Assembly (NCBI GenBank): GCA_022511125.1
Contig: JAFLSD010000002.1
Span: 219,749-283,748, forward strand
Reading direction: 5' to 3'
From: Paramuribaculum sp.
GTDB lineage: Bacteria > Bacteroidota > Bacteroidia > Bacteroidales > Muribaculaceae
Length of the DNA stretch: 64,000 bases
The translations under genes were made by a program, and so were the position numbers. This document shows, one piece after another, positions 53,492 to 62,182 of this stretch (the first letter of the stretch is position 1; the number at the start of each line of letters is the position of its first letter). Below the pieces are notes generated by a model. The model ran no database searches. It saw nothing but the letters and a program-made list of their open reading frames with translations, and was not told the DNA's origin.

Positions 53492-54397
53492 CTATTTTAT
53501 TATTAAACCGTCATATTGGTTTCTTGATATTTCAAAGTATTCCTCATTAAAGTCAACACAATGATATTTTTGGGTGGGAACGTAATGATAGAATTGATTT
53601 TCAGATTTTTTAATTTCATTTTCTTTGTTGATTTTTTCTGCTTCCGACCATAATTGTTTATATGTGGGAAGTAAAAATCTTACTGTATTCCCATCATCCT
53701 CTAATTTAACATACCATTTATAGTCCCCTGAGTTTCTTGGTTTTGATGGTTTCCCAGTAACTGTCGCATCCTTAACCATTTTGTTAATATTGGTATTTAA
53801 CCAATCTATTGAAGATTGTGTCGGATATGGAGATGATACAGTCCAATCATACATAGATATTGTATTAATCCCAATTTCAGGATTTATTAATTTTTTATAC
53901 TCATCTTCTGTAATCAACCAAACCTTACATGTTTTATATACTCTCCAACCTACCTCTATCGCTGGATAATCGTATTCTCCGTCCCAATAGATGTGATATA
54001 GAAGATAAAAAATGTTATCATCATCCGTTTTAATTTTTTTCGTTTGTAAAGAGTAAATCCCTCGGTCGTTAAATCCTGAAAGAGTATTAGATGTCAATTT
54101 CTTGGGTGTAACACTATTCCTTTCGTAAGTACTATTACATAAACCATAGTATCCACACCACTTTTCAGAATGAGTGTCAAATGACCATCCAACAGGGTTT
54201 GATATAATTTTTGATTGAGATATGGTTGAAAATGTTGTGGAATTATTTACACGAGGTTGAGAATATGACGTTATCGAAGAAATAAAAGATATAAAAATAA
54301 TAATGGAAAGAACAATATATGTTTGAGGTTCTTTCCCCTTTTCTTTTTGTTTGGACAACATTAAAAAACAGATATTTTTTTTAACAAAACCTTTCAT
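53492..54397 (-). CDS. Secreted protein of unknown function, island cargo
   Basis: 301 aa. The N-terminus is long and basic before the hydrophobic signal segment (TYIVLSIIIFISFISSI). The mature part is rich in Tyr, Trp, Asn and Lys (WCGYYGLCNSTYERN, YHIYWDGEYDYPAIEVGW) and A/T-rich at DNA level compared with neighbouring genes, which fits recent transfer. No catalytic motif or family recognised. A -7 box TAATTTTG lies at 54547-54540, leaving a leader of about 140 nt. That leader contains an open stretch ending in a TGA at 54428-54426 (last residues YLATLVMDEYNEKSE), with no ATG, possibly the tail of a lost gene. Confidence 0.7.
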   Translation of the reverse strand: MKGFVKKNICFLMLSKQKEKGKEPQTYIVLSIIIFISFISSITSYSQPRVNNSTTFSTISQSKIISNPVGWSFDTHSEKWCGYYGLCNSTYERNSVTPKKLTSNTLSGFNDRGIYSLQTKKIKTDDDNIFYLLYHIYWDGEYDYPAIEVGWRVYKTCKVWLITEDEYKKLINPEIGINTISMYDWTVSSPYPTQSSIDWLNTNINKMVKDATVTGKPSKPRNSGDYKWYVKLEDDGNTVRFLLPTYKQLWSEAEKINKENEIKKSENQFYHYVPTQKYHCVDFNEEYFEISRNQYDGLIIK

Positions 54398-54607
54398 ATT
54401 TTTCTGTCAAATATAATTTGTATTCTCACTCTGACTTTTCGTTATACTCATCCATCACAAGGGTAGCAAGATATTTCTCACTCCTACAATGAAGGTCTGA
54501 TACCTTAATCTTTCCTTGGACTATGTCTATTATATTTTACAAAATTAGTGATTTTTTTACTTTGTGACCAAAACGTGACCAATTTTGGGTAGTTGGGAAA
54601 AAGAAAA

Positions 54608-54642
54608 ATTCCTAATTGACTGTTGTAAAATCAATTAGGAAT
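54608..54642. terminator. Bidirectional terminator after tRNA-Phe
   Basis: ATTCCTAATTGA (54608-54619) pairs fully with TCAATTAGGAAT (54631-54642). A T-run follows on the plus side and TTTTTC on the minus side. It lies 8 nt beyond the 3' end of the tRNA and inside the island's right end. Confidence 0.8.
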
Positions 54643-54650
54643 TTTTTTTG

Positions 54651-54723
54651 TGGTGCCACCGGGAATCGAACCAGGGACACAAGGATTTTCAGTCCTTTGC
54701 TCTACCAACTGAGCTATGGCACC
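54651..54723 (-). tRNA. tRNA-Phe (GAA)
   Basis: 73 nt without an encoded CCA. Acceptor stem GGTGCCA with TGGCACC, discriminator A; D arm GCTCAGTTGGTAGAGC; anticodon loop CTGAAAA with GAA; T arm GGTTCGATTCC. Its 3' end is the match to the displaced copy at 53130-53144. Confidence 0.97.
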
Positions 54724-54869
54724 ATCGCTATGCCTTTCGGTTTTGCGTTGCAAAGGTAGGAATAAGTTTTTAATTGTGCAAGCGATTTTTCCGAGAATCC
54801 GGAATTTTTGTCTTAAAACCGACACTAAAACCCATCTTAAAGCCTGATGGTAATTGCAATATTGGGCTT

Positions 54870-55364
54870 TCAACGATAGATCAACACTACAGCCTGGGCT
54901 GCGATTCCTTCCTTACGTCCCGTGAAACCAAGATGTTCAGTCGTGGTGGCTTTGACCGAAACCTGTGAAAGATCAATTTCAAGATCTTCAGCTATATTGC
55001 AACGCATAGCTTCGATGAAAGGAGATAGTTTCGGAGCCTGGGCAATAATCGTCAGATCGACATTGGAAATCCTATACTCCGACTTGGAGAGAAGATCCGT
55101 GACATGCCGCAGAAGTCGACGTGAATCAGCCCCTTTATATTTGGTATCAGTATCAGGAAAATGGTAGCCGATGTCGCGGAGTGCTGCAGCTCCCAGTAGA
55201 GCGTCGCATAGGGCGTGGAGAGCTACATCGGCATCGCTATGTCCCAGAAGTCCGTGCGTGTGTGGTATTTCTATTCCGCAGAGTATGAGTTTTCTGCCGT
55301 CGACTAAGGCATGGACATCAAAACCGCTGCCGACGCGTATGTGTGGTAAACCGCTGTTATTCAT
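54870..55364 (-). CDS. ispF: 2-C-methyl-D-erythritol 2,4-cyclodiphosphate synthase
   Basis: Fifth step of the MEP pathway to isoprenoid precursors. 164 aa from the ATG at 55364 (a TTG two codons upstream is less likely). Metal site in GSGFDVHAL (Asp and His) and the His in LLGHSDADV; further family motifs are [10 protein letters not shown] and [18 protein letters not shown]. It starts 8 nt after the porV stop and is the last protein gene of the operon before tRNA-Phe. Confidence 0.97.
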   Translation of the reverse strand: MNNSGLPHIRVGSGFDVHALVDGRKLILCGIEIPHTHGLLGHSDADVALHALCDALLGAAALRDIGYHFPDTDTKYKGADSRRLLRHVTDLLSKSEYRISNVDLTIIAQAPKLSPFIEAMRCNIAEDLEIDLSQVSVKATTTEHLGFTGRKEGIAAQAVVLIYR

Positions 55365-55372
55365 AAACAAAG

Positions 55373-56575
55373 TTATTTAGAGCGGCCGAGAAGGTCGCGT
55401 ATTCCATCGATATCGAATGTAAGAGTCAATCGCAGAGTCTGATCAAGAGGAGAACTTTGAGCGGTGGCAATCATATAGGAGGCATCGATTTTGAAAGCCG
55501 AGAAAGAAAATCCCGCTCCCATTCCGAAATATTGCTGATTGCCTTTCATTGCGCTCTGATAATAGTAGCCGGCGCGGAGGAAAAACTGATGATTGTAGGC
55601 ATATTCGGCTCCGAGACTCCACGTGATTTCTTTCAGCTCCTCCTTAAATCCGCCGGGCGCATCTGAAAATGATTTAAAAATTCCGGTGATCGGCGACATG
55701 TTTTCCCAATTTTCGAGCGCGTCGAGGTATTCCCTCTGTCCCTCGGGTGTTGAAGTGTCGTAGTCGGACTCTCGTGGCTGTGTAGGAACGAGCAGCTTGT
55801 TCAGATCCAAGGCGAGGGTAAGGTTATGGTAATCGGCGAGGGGGAACGTGAAAGCCGTTCCGAGTTTTAGGTTTGTCGGCAGAAAAGCGGGATCTTCACC
55901 GTGATTGTATGAGACTTTCGTACCGATGTTGGAAATGTTCCATCCCCAGGACCACTGGCATTCATTCCGTCCGATGATAGGATAGGTGGTGTAATAACCT
56001 GAAATGTCGGCAGAGAATGCCGAAGCACCGGTAGAAAGATCGCCGGCGTAAGAGTCGGAGAAACCCAAATCGGAATAAATATAGCGGAGGACTACACCCA
56101 TGGAGTATTTCGAGGACAATTTGCGGGAATAGCCCACGTCGAAAGCCATTTCAAAAGGATTGATAGTCTGTGCGGTTCCGATGATTTCAGAGCCCGTTGT
56201 CACCTCACCCAGGGAGAAATAGCGCAACGTGGCCGATACGCTCTGGTTGTCTTCGCGGCCAATCTTCCAATACCCCGACAGATTGGCGAGAAAAATATCG
56301 TTAACGAGTTTTCGGAGCCACGGAGTGTAGGAGATCGAAAGGCCGGCCTGAGATTCGGAGAATGCATATTTCGACGGATTCCAGAACTGTGAATTGGCGT
56401 CGGGTTCTGTAGCCGCCCCAATGTCGCCGAGTCCCGCTCCGCGTGCATCGGGAGCGATTATCAATGAATTGACTCCGGTCTGAATGGGATTGAAGTCGAA
56501 TTTGTCCTGCGCATCGACGCTCAAAGCCGTCAATAGCAAGACGAGTGAGAATATAGTCGCTGAATACCTGTTCAT
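55373..56575 (-). CDS. porV: Type IX secretion system outer-membrane protein PorV
   Basis: 400 aa, signal peptide ending VDA-Q. FadL-like beta-barrel in which many strands end in aromatic residues. The PorV pattern is seen at the start: [40 protein letters not shown], and later [10 protein letters not shown] and [13 protein letters not shown]. In T9SS, PorV shuttles cargo with a C-terminal signal domain from the SprA translocon to the attachment complex. So the organism should have a T9SS, although no cargo with a clear T9SS signal was seen in this window. Located between the FAH-like gene and ispF in the same operon. Confidence 0.93.
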   Translation of the reverse strand: MNRYSATIFSLVLLLTALSVDAQDKFDFNPIQTGVNSLIIAPDARGAGLGDIGAATEPDANSQFWNPSKYAFSESQAGLSISYTPWLRKLVNDIFLANLSGYWKIGREDNQSVSATLRYFSLGEVTTGSEIIGTAQTINPFEMAFDVGYSRKLSSKYSMGVVLRYIYSDLGFSDSYAGDLSTGASAFSADISGYYTTYPIIGRNECQWSWGWNISNIGTKVSYNHGEDPAFLPTNLKLGTAFTFPLADYHNLTLALDLNKLLVPTQPRESDYDTSTPEGQREYLDALENWENMSPITGIFKSFSDAPGGFKEELKEITWSLGAEYAYNHQFFLRAGYYYQSAMKGNQQYFGMGAGFSFSAFKIDASYMIATAQSSPLDQTLRLTLTFDIDGIRDLLGRSK

Positions 56576-56644
56576 CTAAAGAATTTGAAAGTTTTGTCTT
56601 TAAATAACGTGAAAATACGCTGTTTATTGCACCGCGACCGCGAA

Positions 56645-57199
56645 TTATCTGATAGGAAACGCAAAAGGCAGATGGCCTATGTTGCCCCGCAGATCGATTT
56701 TCGGATGTATCTCGACTTCAAGATTTTGATATTCAGGCATTATAATATCTCCATTTCGAAGGGTGGAATATCTTGAAACCCTTTCGATAACCTCGGCTAT
56801 CAGATTCCTGTCGATATTAAATCCGTGGTTTTCCAATGTGAGAATTTCCGGCTGACCGTCTGACGACAATTCACCGTCTCCAAATTCGAAGAAAGGCGCG
56901 AGAGCTATCGCATTGTCGAAAAACGAACACACTGACGACTTTTCGGGAATGTCGGAGGGAATAAGCCGCAACGCCAATGTGACGGCATCATAATAGCGGG
57001 AAGCATAGCGTGCTTTGATAGTCTTGCCAAGGCGTCCGATACGGTAAGCGATATAGACTCTTGCAGTCCAGGTCGTCGAAAAGTCAGGGAGGAATAACGG
57101 ACGACCGGCTACAACGACAGCCGAATCGGCCATCACTCCCGACTGCCGCTCGATATCGAGAGGCATTTCATGCGTTCTGTCAAGAAGGATTATCTTCAT
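56645..57199 (-). CDS. Degenerate fumarylacetoacetate hydrolase (FAH)-family protein
   Basis: 184 aa. The segment from residue 24 to about 84 follows the FAH family line closely: ADSAVVVAGRPLFLPDFS, then RIGRLGKTI, ARYASRYYDAVTLALRL and PSD. But the metal ligands are gone: where the family has an E-x-E pair after the PDFS segment, residues 42-52 contain no acidic residue (TTWTARVYIAY), and the Asp of the G-I-D-F-T-A-R-D motif is replaced in LALRLIPSD. The N-terminal lid (G-M-N-Y) is also missing. So it is probably no longer an FAH enzyme. It sits between rex and porV, 20 nt after rex. It could be a retained pseudo-enzyme or a decaying gene. Confidence 0.7.
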   Translation of the reverse strand: MKIILLDRTHEMPLDIERQSGVMADSAVVVAGRPLFLPDFSTTWTARVYIAYRIGRLGKTIKARYASRYYDAVTLALRLIPSDIPEKSSVCSFFDNAIALAPFFEFGDGELSSDGQPEILTLENHGFNIDRNLIAEVIERVSRYSTLRNGDIIMPEYQNLEVEIHPKIDLRGNIGHLPFAFPIR

Positions 57200-57219
57200 G
57201 GGGGAATCGGCAAGAGCGC

Positions 57220-57885
57220 TTAACTTTTACCGTCGATACTGTTGTACATCACGGCAAGGTCGGCATAGATAGACGTGTTCTGTATGACAACTCCTTCGTG
57301 TGGCCTAAGACGTATCGGCGTGAAATTCCACAATGCTTTAATGCCGGCTCTGATGAGTTGATTAGCCACTGACTGTGCTTCTTCGGAGGGCACGGTCAGA
57401 ACACCGATTTCGGCCTTCAGACTTTCACGGAGAGAGGACAAGGCGGAAATATGACTGATGGGCACACCCGAAATGGTTTTCCCTATTATTTCAGGTTTTA
57501 CATCGAAACCTGCGACGATATCAAGACCGTAACGCTGCAGACCGGAGTCGGCAATTAGCGCTCCACCGAGTGAGCCTACCCCAACGAGCAGTGCCGGATG
57601 CCGTCGGTTGAACCCGAGGAAGTCGCGCAGCTTCTTTTCCAGCGACTTGACCTCGTATCCAATCCTCGTCTTGCCTTTTATGCCGAGATATGAAAGGTCT
57701 TTTGCTATCTGGGATGCATCGACGTTGATTTCTCTCGATATGGCTGTTGACGATACGAATTCGACATTTCTCGAGCTGAGATAGCTTACACAGGAAAGAT
57801 ACCACGGTATCCTCCTGACGGTAGGTTCGGGAATCGGATTTTTCCTGTCTGTCATTCCGATCTGTTCCATCATTTCGCTTATCAT
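57220..57885 (-). CDS. rex: Redox-sensing transcriptional repressor Rex
   Basis: 221 aa. Binds NADH through a Rossmann domain and leaves its operators when the NADH/NAD ratio rises (family role). The N-terminal winged helix has IPEPTVRRIPWYLSCVSYL and STAISREINVDASQIAKDLS. The Rossmann fold follows with GVGSLGGALI and IVAGFDVKPEIIG. The C-terminal helix mediates domain swapping in known Rex dimers. It starts 9 nt after the Ig-like lipoprotein gene. No obvious Rex palindrome (TTGTG-type) was found next to it. Confidence 0.95.
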   Translation of the reverse strand: MISEMMEQIGMTDRKNPIPEPTVRRIPWYLSCVSYLSSRNVEFVSSTAISREINVDASQIAKDLSYLGIKGKTRIGYEVKSLEKKLRDFLGFNRRHPALLVGVGSLGGALIADSGLQRYGLDIVAGFDVKPEIIGKTISGVPISHISALSSLRESLKAEIGVLTVPSEEAQSVANQLIRAGIKALWNFTPIRLRPHEGVVIQNTSIYADLAVMYNSIDGKS

Positions 57886-57894
57886 TTATTTCGT

Positions 57895-59904
57895 TTATCT
57901 CGGCCTGTTTTGCCTGAAGCGGCTGTTATTGCCACGGTTGACACGATTCATATTGTTGTCGAAATTACCGTTAATGGAACCGGGAGTGTAGAATCCGTCG
58001 TCTTCTTCCTCTTCGTCGTCATATCCGGTTTCGGGCATTTCGCCGGCTTTCAGCTTAGGTTTGTTTTTCTTTATGTCCAATGGTTTCTGCATATCGACAG
58101 CCAATTCGTTGACATCCCATGTCTGAACGGCGTCCCAACGCTCTTTGAGAGGTATTTTCTTAGGATAATAATAGACTTCCTCGGGTTGTATGGAGTCGAG
58201 GAGCGATCCGGTGTCGTATTTTCCGTTGCCGTTACGGTCAGCGAACAGACGCGCGTAATAGGTTCCGGGCATCATGTTCAGGAATATCGCTTTACCATTC
58301 TCTACCGGGACTGCGGCCACGGGTTGATCGTTCGTACCGAGCAACTGCACTATTGCAGGCTGATCGATACCCGAAATATTGAACGTTATCGATGAATATT
58401 CGTTTTCGTTCCTGACGTTGAATTCATGCACCATCTTGTTGTTCCATTCGCCGTAAATATCGCGGACAGCAGCCGAATCGATTGTAAAACGATATTTTCC
58501 TCCTGGCTCCCATTCATAATCGACCCGGAAACGCATCGGCCTGTTGGAAGAGAAACGGCTCACCTCGGGAGGGACCACTTCTATCCAGACAGTATCGTCA
58601 AGGACTTCGAGATGAACTCCATCGGTATTGAAGTCGGCTACCGGGACTGCTGCCGAGAGATAGAACGGAAGATGCACGTCCTGAGTTTTCGAACCGTCGG
58701 TTCGGAGTTCGAGGAAATGTATCTTTGGACCGAGAGTGTCGGCTTCTTCGTCATTCTTTTTCTTCTTATTGTCGGCTTTTTTAACCGAATTTCCCCTGAC
58801 GTTGAAATACATCGTATCGACGGTCCAACTTATCTGATCGAGCGAGTCGGTGCGCAGATACTTCGTTTCGAGCAAGAGGGAATCTTGCTTAATCAGAACC
58901 GAATCCGTGAACCAGTATTCCAAACTGTCGCGTGTAGCCGAGGCATTGAGTACCGCCAGCTTATCGAGTTTCTGTCCGGCAAAATCACCATTAAGAACCG
59001 TAAGTACGGGCAACGAATCGGAGGGAGCGGCAAACTCCAAGTAGAGTTTATTGGACGCCGGCCGTTCGTGTTTGGTCATGTAGAGCGGCTGATAGTTTTC
59101 GTTAAACCACGTCAGCAGAATGTCGTTGGGTGCATATTCGGTATTGCTGTTCACCACTATCGAGTCAGATCCGTCGGCAGCCTTAAGCGAGTCGGTGTGC
59201 GAGGTGTATTTTGCGGTCGGTGTTATTGTAACGTCGTAGAACGCCACATCTTCCGATCGATCCCAGTGATTGTCGCGGTTCATATCGTTTATGGCGTATA
59301 TGCGGTAGGCTCCTTCTTTGAGATTGCGGAGAGTGAACTGTCCGAGCTGGTTTGTGCGAGTGATTCTTTCGAACGGGAGCGTTGTTATGGCCGTATCTGA
59401 AAGATTGGAATAAACTCCTACGAGAAAACCTTGAGCCGGCTCGAGCGTAGCGGCTTCGAGCACCATTCCGGAGATTTGGAGTGAGTCGATGTTTTCTCCG
59501 GTCGAGAAAGCGAAAGCGAAACCATCTATTTCGTTACCTTCGTTGAGATCGCTGATTCCATCAGTGAAATCGAGCGTATAGGTGGTGTTCGGTTTCAGTG
59601 TGTCCTTTAGTTCGACGGTTACGCGCTTTCCGTTGGCGCTAATCTGTGGATTGAGCTGTTGGGGCGGAGAAATAATCACTTTTCCCATCACGTCCTTGAT
59701 CTGGACATTTTCGTTGAAATCGATCGTTATGCGCTTGTTTGTCACGTTGACCGCTCCCGGCGCGGGATTGCTTCTCACAAAAACGGGGGGATCGACATCC
59801 CTGGCACCCCCTTCGGGACGCCCCATGCTTGCGCAGGCCGTCACGATAGCGGCGACAACCAAAGCCGGCAACAAACGAAAATATCTTATTCCCTTGCAGT
59901 TCAT
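57895..59904 (-). CDS. Ig-like (SbsA-type) domain lipoprotein with low-complexity tail
   Basis: 669 aa; lipobox VTAC (Cys24). An N-terminal SbsA/Big_5-type Ig-like domain (about 38-135: PAPGAVNVTNKRITIDFNE ... NTTYTLDFTDGISDLNEGN) precedes a carboxypeptidase-regulatory-like module (NQLGQFTLRNLKEGAYRIYA) with a calcium-type Asp-rich loop (NDMNRDNHWDRSED) and further beta domains. The same loop type recurs near the end (FADRNGNGKYD). The C-terminus is acidic, then Asn/Arg-rich (FDNNMNRVNRGNNSRFRQN). Conserved in Bacteroidota, function not known; often near gliding or envelope genes. Starts 12 nt after the sigma-54 activator. Confidence 0.83.
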   Translation of the reverse strand: MNCKGIRYFRLLPALVVAAIVTACASMGRPEGGARDVDPPVFVRSNPAPGAVNVTNKRITIDFNENVQIKDVMGKVIISPPQQLNPQISANGKRVTVELKDTLKPNTTYTLDFTDGISDLNEGNEIDGFAFAFSTGENIDSLQISGMVLEAATLEPAQGFLVGVYSNLSDTAITTLPFERITRTNQLGQFTLRNLKEGAYRIYAINDMNRDNHWDRSEDVAFYDVTITPTAKYTSHTDSLKAADGSDSIVVNSNTEYAPNDILLTWFNENYQPLYMTKHERPASNKLYLEFAAPSDSLPVLTVLNGDFAGQKLDKLAVLNASATRDSLEYWFTDSVLIKQDSLLLETKYLRTDSLDQISWTVDTMYFNVRGNSVKKADNKKKKNDEEADTLGPKIHFLELRTDGSKTQDVHLPFYLSAAVPVADFNTDGVHLEVLDDTVWIEVVPPEVSRFSSNRPMRFRVDYEWEPGGKYRFTIDSAAVRDIYGEWNNKMVHEFNVRNENEYSSITFNISGIDQPAIVQLLGTNDQPVAAVPVENGKAIFLNMMPGTYYARLFADRNGNGKYDTGSLLDSIQPEEVYYYPKKIPLKERWDAVQTWDVNELAVDMQKPLDIKKNKPKLKAGEMPETGYDDEEEEDDGFYTPGSINGNFDNNMNRVNRGNNSRFRQNRPR

Positions 59905-59916
59905 TATCAGGAATTT

Positions 59917-61146
59917 TTATTCGAGCCCGTATTCTTTGATTTTACGATAGAGCGTTCGTTCGGAAATGCGTAGTTCCTTTGCCGTGGCTTTTCTGCGGCC
60001 GCCGTTGTTTTCGAGCGAGCGACGTATGGTTTCCTTTTCGGTATCCTCCAGACTCATGAGCTTCGGCTCGGAGGGTTTTTCGTCGGCAATAGGTTCGACA
60101 TCCTCATGAGCCACCGCGCGCATGGAATTTATTACTGGGGATTCCGTGTATTTTACAAGCGATTGGGGTATGGCTCCTATTTCGTGTGCCACGGTCGCGG
60201 GTTTCAGTTCGTCGATTTTTTCTCGAAGACGGTCAATTTCGCCTTGCATGCGGAAAATCATGTTGAATAGCAGATCGCGTTCGTTGGCGTAGGTCTGTCG
60301 GTTTGAGTCGGAAATCAGAGCGGGAGTATAAACGGCGCCGCTTTCGGGTAGATATTGCTCCAATAGGGCTGCATCGATAGTCATGCCGGCATCAAAGAGC
60401 GCCACCTGTTCGACAACGTTTTTGAGCTGCCGGACATTTCCGGGCCACCGGTAACGGAGCAACAGTGATTTGGCGGTATCGTCGAACGCAATTGCCGGCA
60501 TGCGGTATTTTTCGGCAAAATCGGCCACAAACTTCCTTGCGAGTAGGACGATGTCGTTGCCTCTGTCGCGGAGAGGAGGAATCGAGATGTGGACTGTCGA
60601 GAGTCTGTAATAGAGATCCTCGCGGAAGCGGCCCTCCTCGACGGCTTTTACCATGTCCACATTGGTGGCGGCAACGACCCTTATATTCGTTTTCTGAACC
60701 ACCGATGAGCCCACTTTCAGGAATTCGCCGGTTTCGAGCACTCGCAACAGTCGGGCCTGCGTTGTGAGAGGCAATTCAGCCACTTCGTCGAGAAAAATCG
60801 TGCCTCCGTCGGCCTCTTCGAAATATCCCTTTCGTGATGAAACGGCTCCCGTAAAAGCACCTTTTTCGTGTCCGAACAGTTCGGAGTCGATGGTACCTTC
60901 AGGAATGGCTCCACAGTTGACAGCAATGTATTTGCTATGTTTCCGTGCACTGAAAGCGTGGATAATTTTCGGGAAAAACTCCTTTCCCGTCCCGCTCTCT
61001 CCTGTGACGAGCACCGACAGGTCGATGGGAGCCACCTGGATGGCTCTTCCAACGGCTGCAATCAGCGCCGGGGAATTTCCGACTATTCCAAAACGCTGTT
61101 TCGCCTGTTGCACTTCGGCCGGAAGGTTGGCGGCAGAAAACTCCAT
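59917..61146 (-). CDS. Sigma-54-dependent activator without receiver domain
   Basis: 409 aa. AAA+ activator: Walker A GESGTGKE (49-56), the sigma-54 contact loop GAFTGA (96-101), Walker B GGTIFLDEVAELP, and the arginine-finger region ATNVDMVKAVEEGRFREDLYYRL. A Fis-type helix-turn-helix lies at the end (RRKATAKELRISERTLYRKI). Only about 20 residues precede the AAA+ domain, so there is no receiver or sensor domain. Activity must be set by another protein or by expression level. About 100 residues between AAA+ and HTH contain a coiled coil (MIFRMQGEIDRLREKIDEL). Starts 25 nt after the S-component gene. Confidence 0.93.
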   Translation of the reverse strand: MEFSAANLPAEVQQAKQRFGIVGNSPALIAAVGRAIQVAPIDLSVLVTGESGTGKEFFPKIIHAFSARKHSKYIAVNCGAIPEGTIDSELFGHEKGAFTGAVSSRKGYFEEADGGTIFLDEVAELPLTTQARLLRVLETGEFLKVGSSVVQKTNIRVVAATNVDMVKAVEEGRFREDLYYRLSTVHISIPPLRDRGNDIVLLARKFVADFAEKYRMPAIAFDDTAKSLLLRYRWPGNVRQLKNVVEQVALFDAGMTIDAALLEQYLPESGAVYTPALISDSNRQTYANERDLLFNMIFRMQGEIDRLREKIDELKPATVAHEIGAIPQSLVKYTESPVINSMRAVAHEDVEPIADEKPSEPKLMSLEDTEKETIRRSLENNGGRRKATAKELRISERTLYRKIKEYGLE

Positions 61147-61171
61147 TAGAGCGACAGTTTTTTATTTCCGT

Positions 61172-61690
61172 TTAATGATTTTTACGGGATAATATCCTCA
61201 AACATAGGCATCCGGCAACAATCTGTATGCAAATACCAGGGAGGCCGATCCTGAAGTCTCCCATGGCCGTGGCCATGCTTCCAGTCCAGGCCAATTCGAA
61301 AATGGAGCCCAGAATCTGAGATCCGAGTACGATAGCGACCACCGCAGCGAAATTTAGTTTGGCAACACGCGCCATAGCCACACCGGCTACCAAAGCGAGG
61401 ATTACCGATTTGACTTCAATCACCGGCAACATAGCCAAGGGAGGCATAGCGAACAGGAGATGGTTGGCGAGTGGAGAGAGCAACGCTGTGAGAAGTCCGA
61501 CCTGCCATCCGAAAACAAGAGCTCCGATGAGCGTGAAGAAGTAGATCGGCAAGAAAACCAGTCCTCCTTGGGGAACGAGGTGGCAAATCTGAGGGAGAAT
61601 GATGTTTCCGGCGATGAACAAAGTGGCCAGAATGTATGTTCGGTAGTCGTTGAAAGTGTAGGACTTTCTTAATGTAACAGATTGATTCAT
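61172..61690 (-). CDS. ECF-type transporter S component-like membrane protein
   Basis: 172 aa with about six hydrophobic segments, typical for a substrate-binding S component of ECF vitamin/metal transporters: LATLFIAGNIILPQICHLVP, FLPIYFFTLIGALVFGWQVG, LLSPLANHLLFAMPP. The Pro-rich PPLAMLPVIEVK region matches the family. The substrate is not evident. No EcfA/A'/T genes are in the window, so it would share a module encoded elsewhere. First gene of the operon that runs to ispF. Confidence 0.8.
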   Translation of the reverse strand: MNQSVTLRKSYTFNDYRTYILATLFIAGNIILPQICHLVPQGGLVFLPIYFFTLIGALVFGWQVGLLTALLSPLANHLLFAMPPLAMLPVIEVKSVILALVAGVAMARVAKLNFAAVVAIVLGSQILGSIFELAWTGSMATAMGDFRIGLPGICIQIVAGCLCLRILSRKNH

Positions 61691-62182
61691 AGTATGCTGT
61701 ATATTTTGTTAAGTTGTTTGCAATTAAACTCCTGAAGGGGATTGCAATGCAAAGTTAGTAAAAAAGGATTGAAAATGATAAAGAGTAAGGTTAAATGGTT
61801 GTAAAAGTCTGAAAAGGGGTATTATTTAGGGTGTTGTTCAGTTAAGTAAAGTTAAAGTTTTGGGTGTATAAAAATTAAGTTATTGATTTTCAGAAACGGA
61901 AGGTGGGCAACTTTTAGCGTATAGGTCAAATTCGCAGATTGACCCTTTTTCTGTGTTGTAACTTTGCAGCGCTTCCGCCCTTCAACGTTTTTCCAACCCT
62001 CGACGGTTTAATGACAAAAACCTTTCAATCAACATCAAATCGAATTTATAAATTTTACAATCATGACTACTGAAAAACTCACGCAAATTACGAAAATTGT
62101 TAGCAATTCCGAAAAGAACCGGATAAACGGCAAATCCGATTTTTTAACCGATGCAGCTGAAACAGCCAAACAACGAAAAGGA
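61691..62182. promoter_or_regulatory. Intergenic region with outward promoters
   Basis: Minus: TAACTTTG at 61757-61750, 60 nt upstream of the S-component ATG. Plus: TAACTTTG at 61959-61966 with ATTG at 61938-61941, followed at 62063 by an ATG opening about 40 codons that then run antisense into the sugar transferase gene. Apart from these, no feature seen. Confidence 0.55.

Larger units (their letters stand above)
53130..54662. mobile_element. Cryptic tRNA-Phe-associated island, about 1.5 kb
   Basis: TTGTGGTGCCACCGG occurs at 53130-53144 and again at 54648-54662, where it forms the 3' end of tRNA-Phe; this is the layout left by a tyrosine-recombinase element. Inside, close to each end, are tandem GTGACC-type sites: GTGTCCAAATGTGACCAAA (53250-53268) and GTGACCAAAACGTGACCAA (54564-54582). 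They resemble integrase arm sites. An 11-bp inverted repeat (53167-53177 with 53222-53232) and a hairpin (53366-53398) also lie in the left end. No integrase is present. The only clear gene is the secreted protein at 53492-54397. Remnant or integrase-dependent satellite; inferred. Confidence 0.55.

Noticed and set aside
54426-54533. Short minus-strand open stretch in the island leader
   Set aside because: No ATG, GTG or TTG start in a sensible place; mentioned only as a possible remnant.
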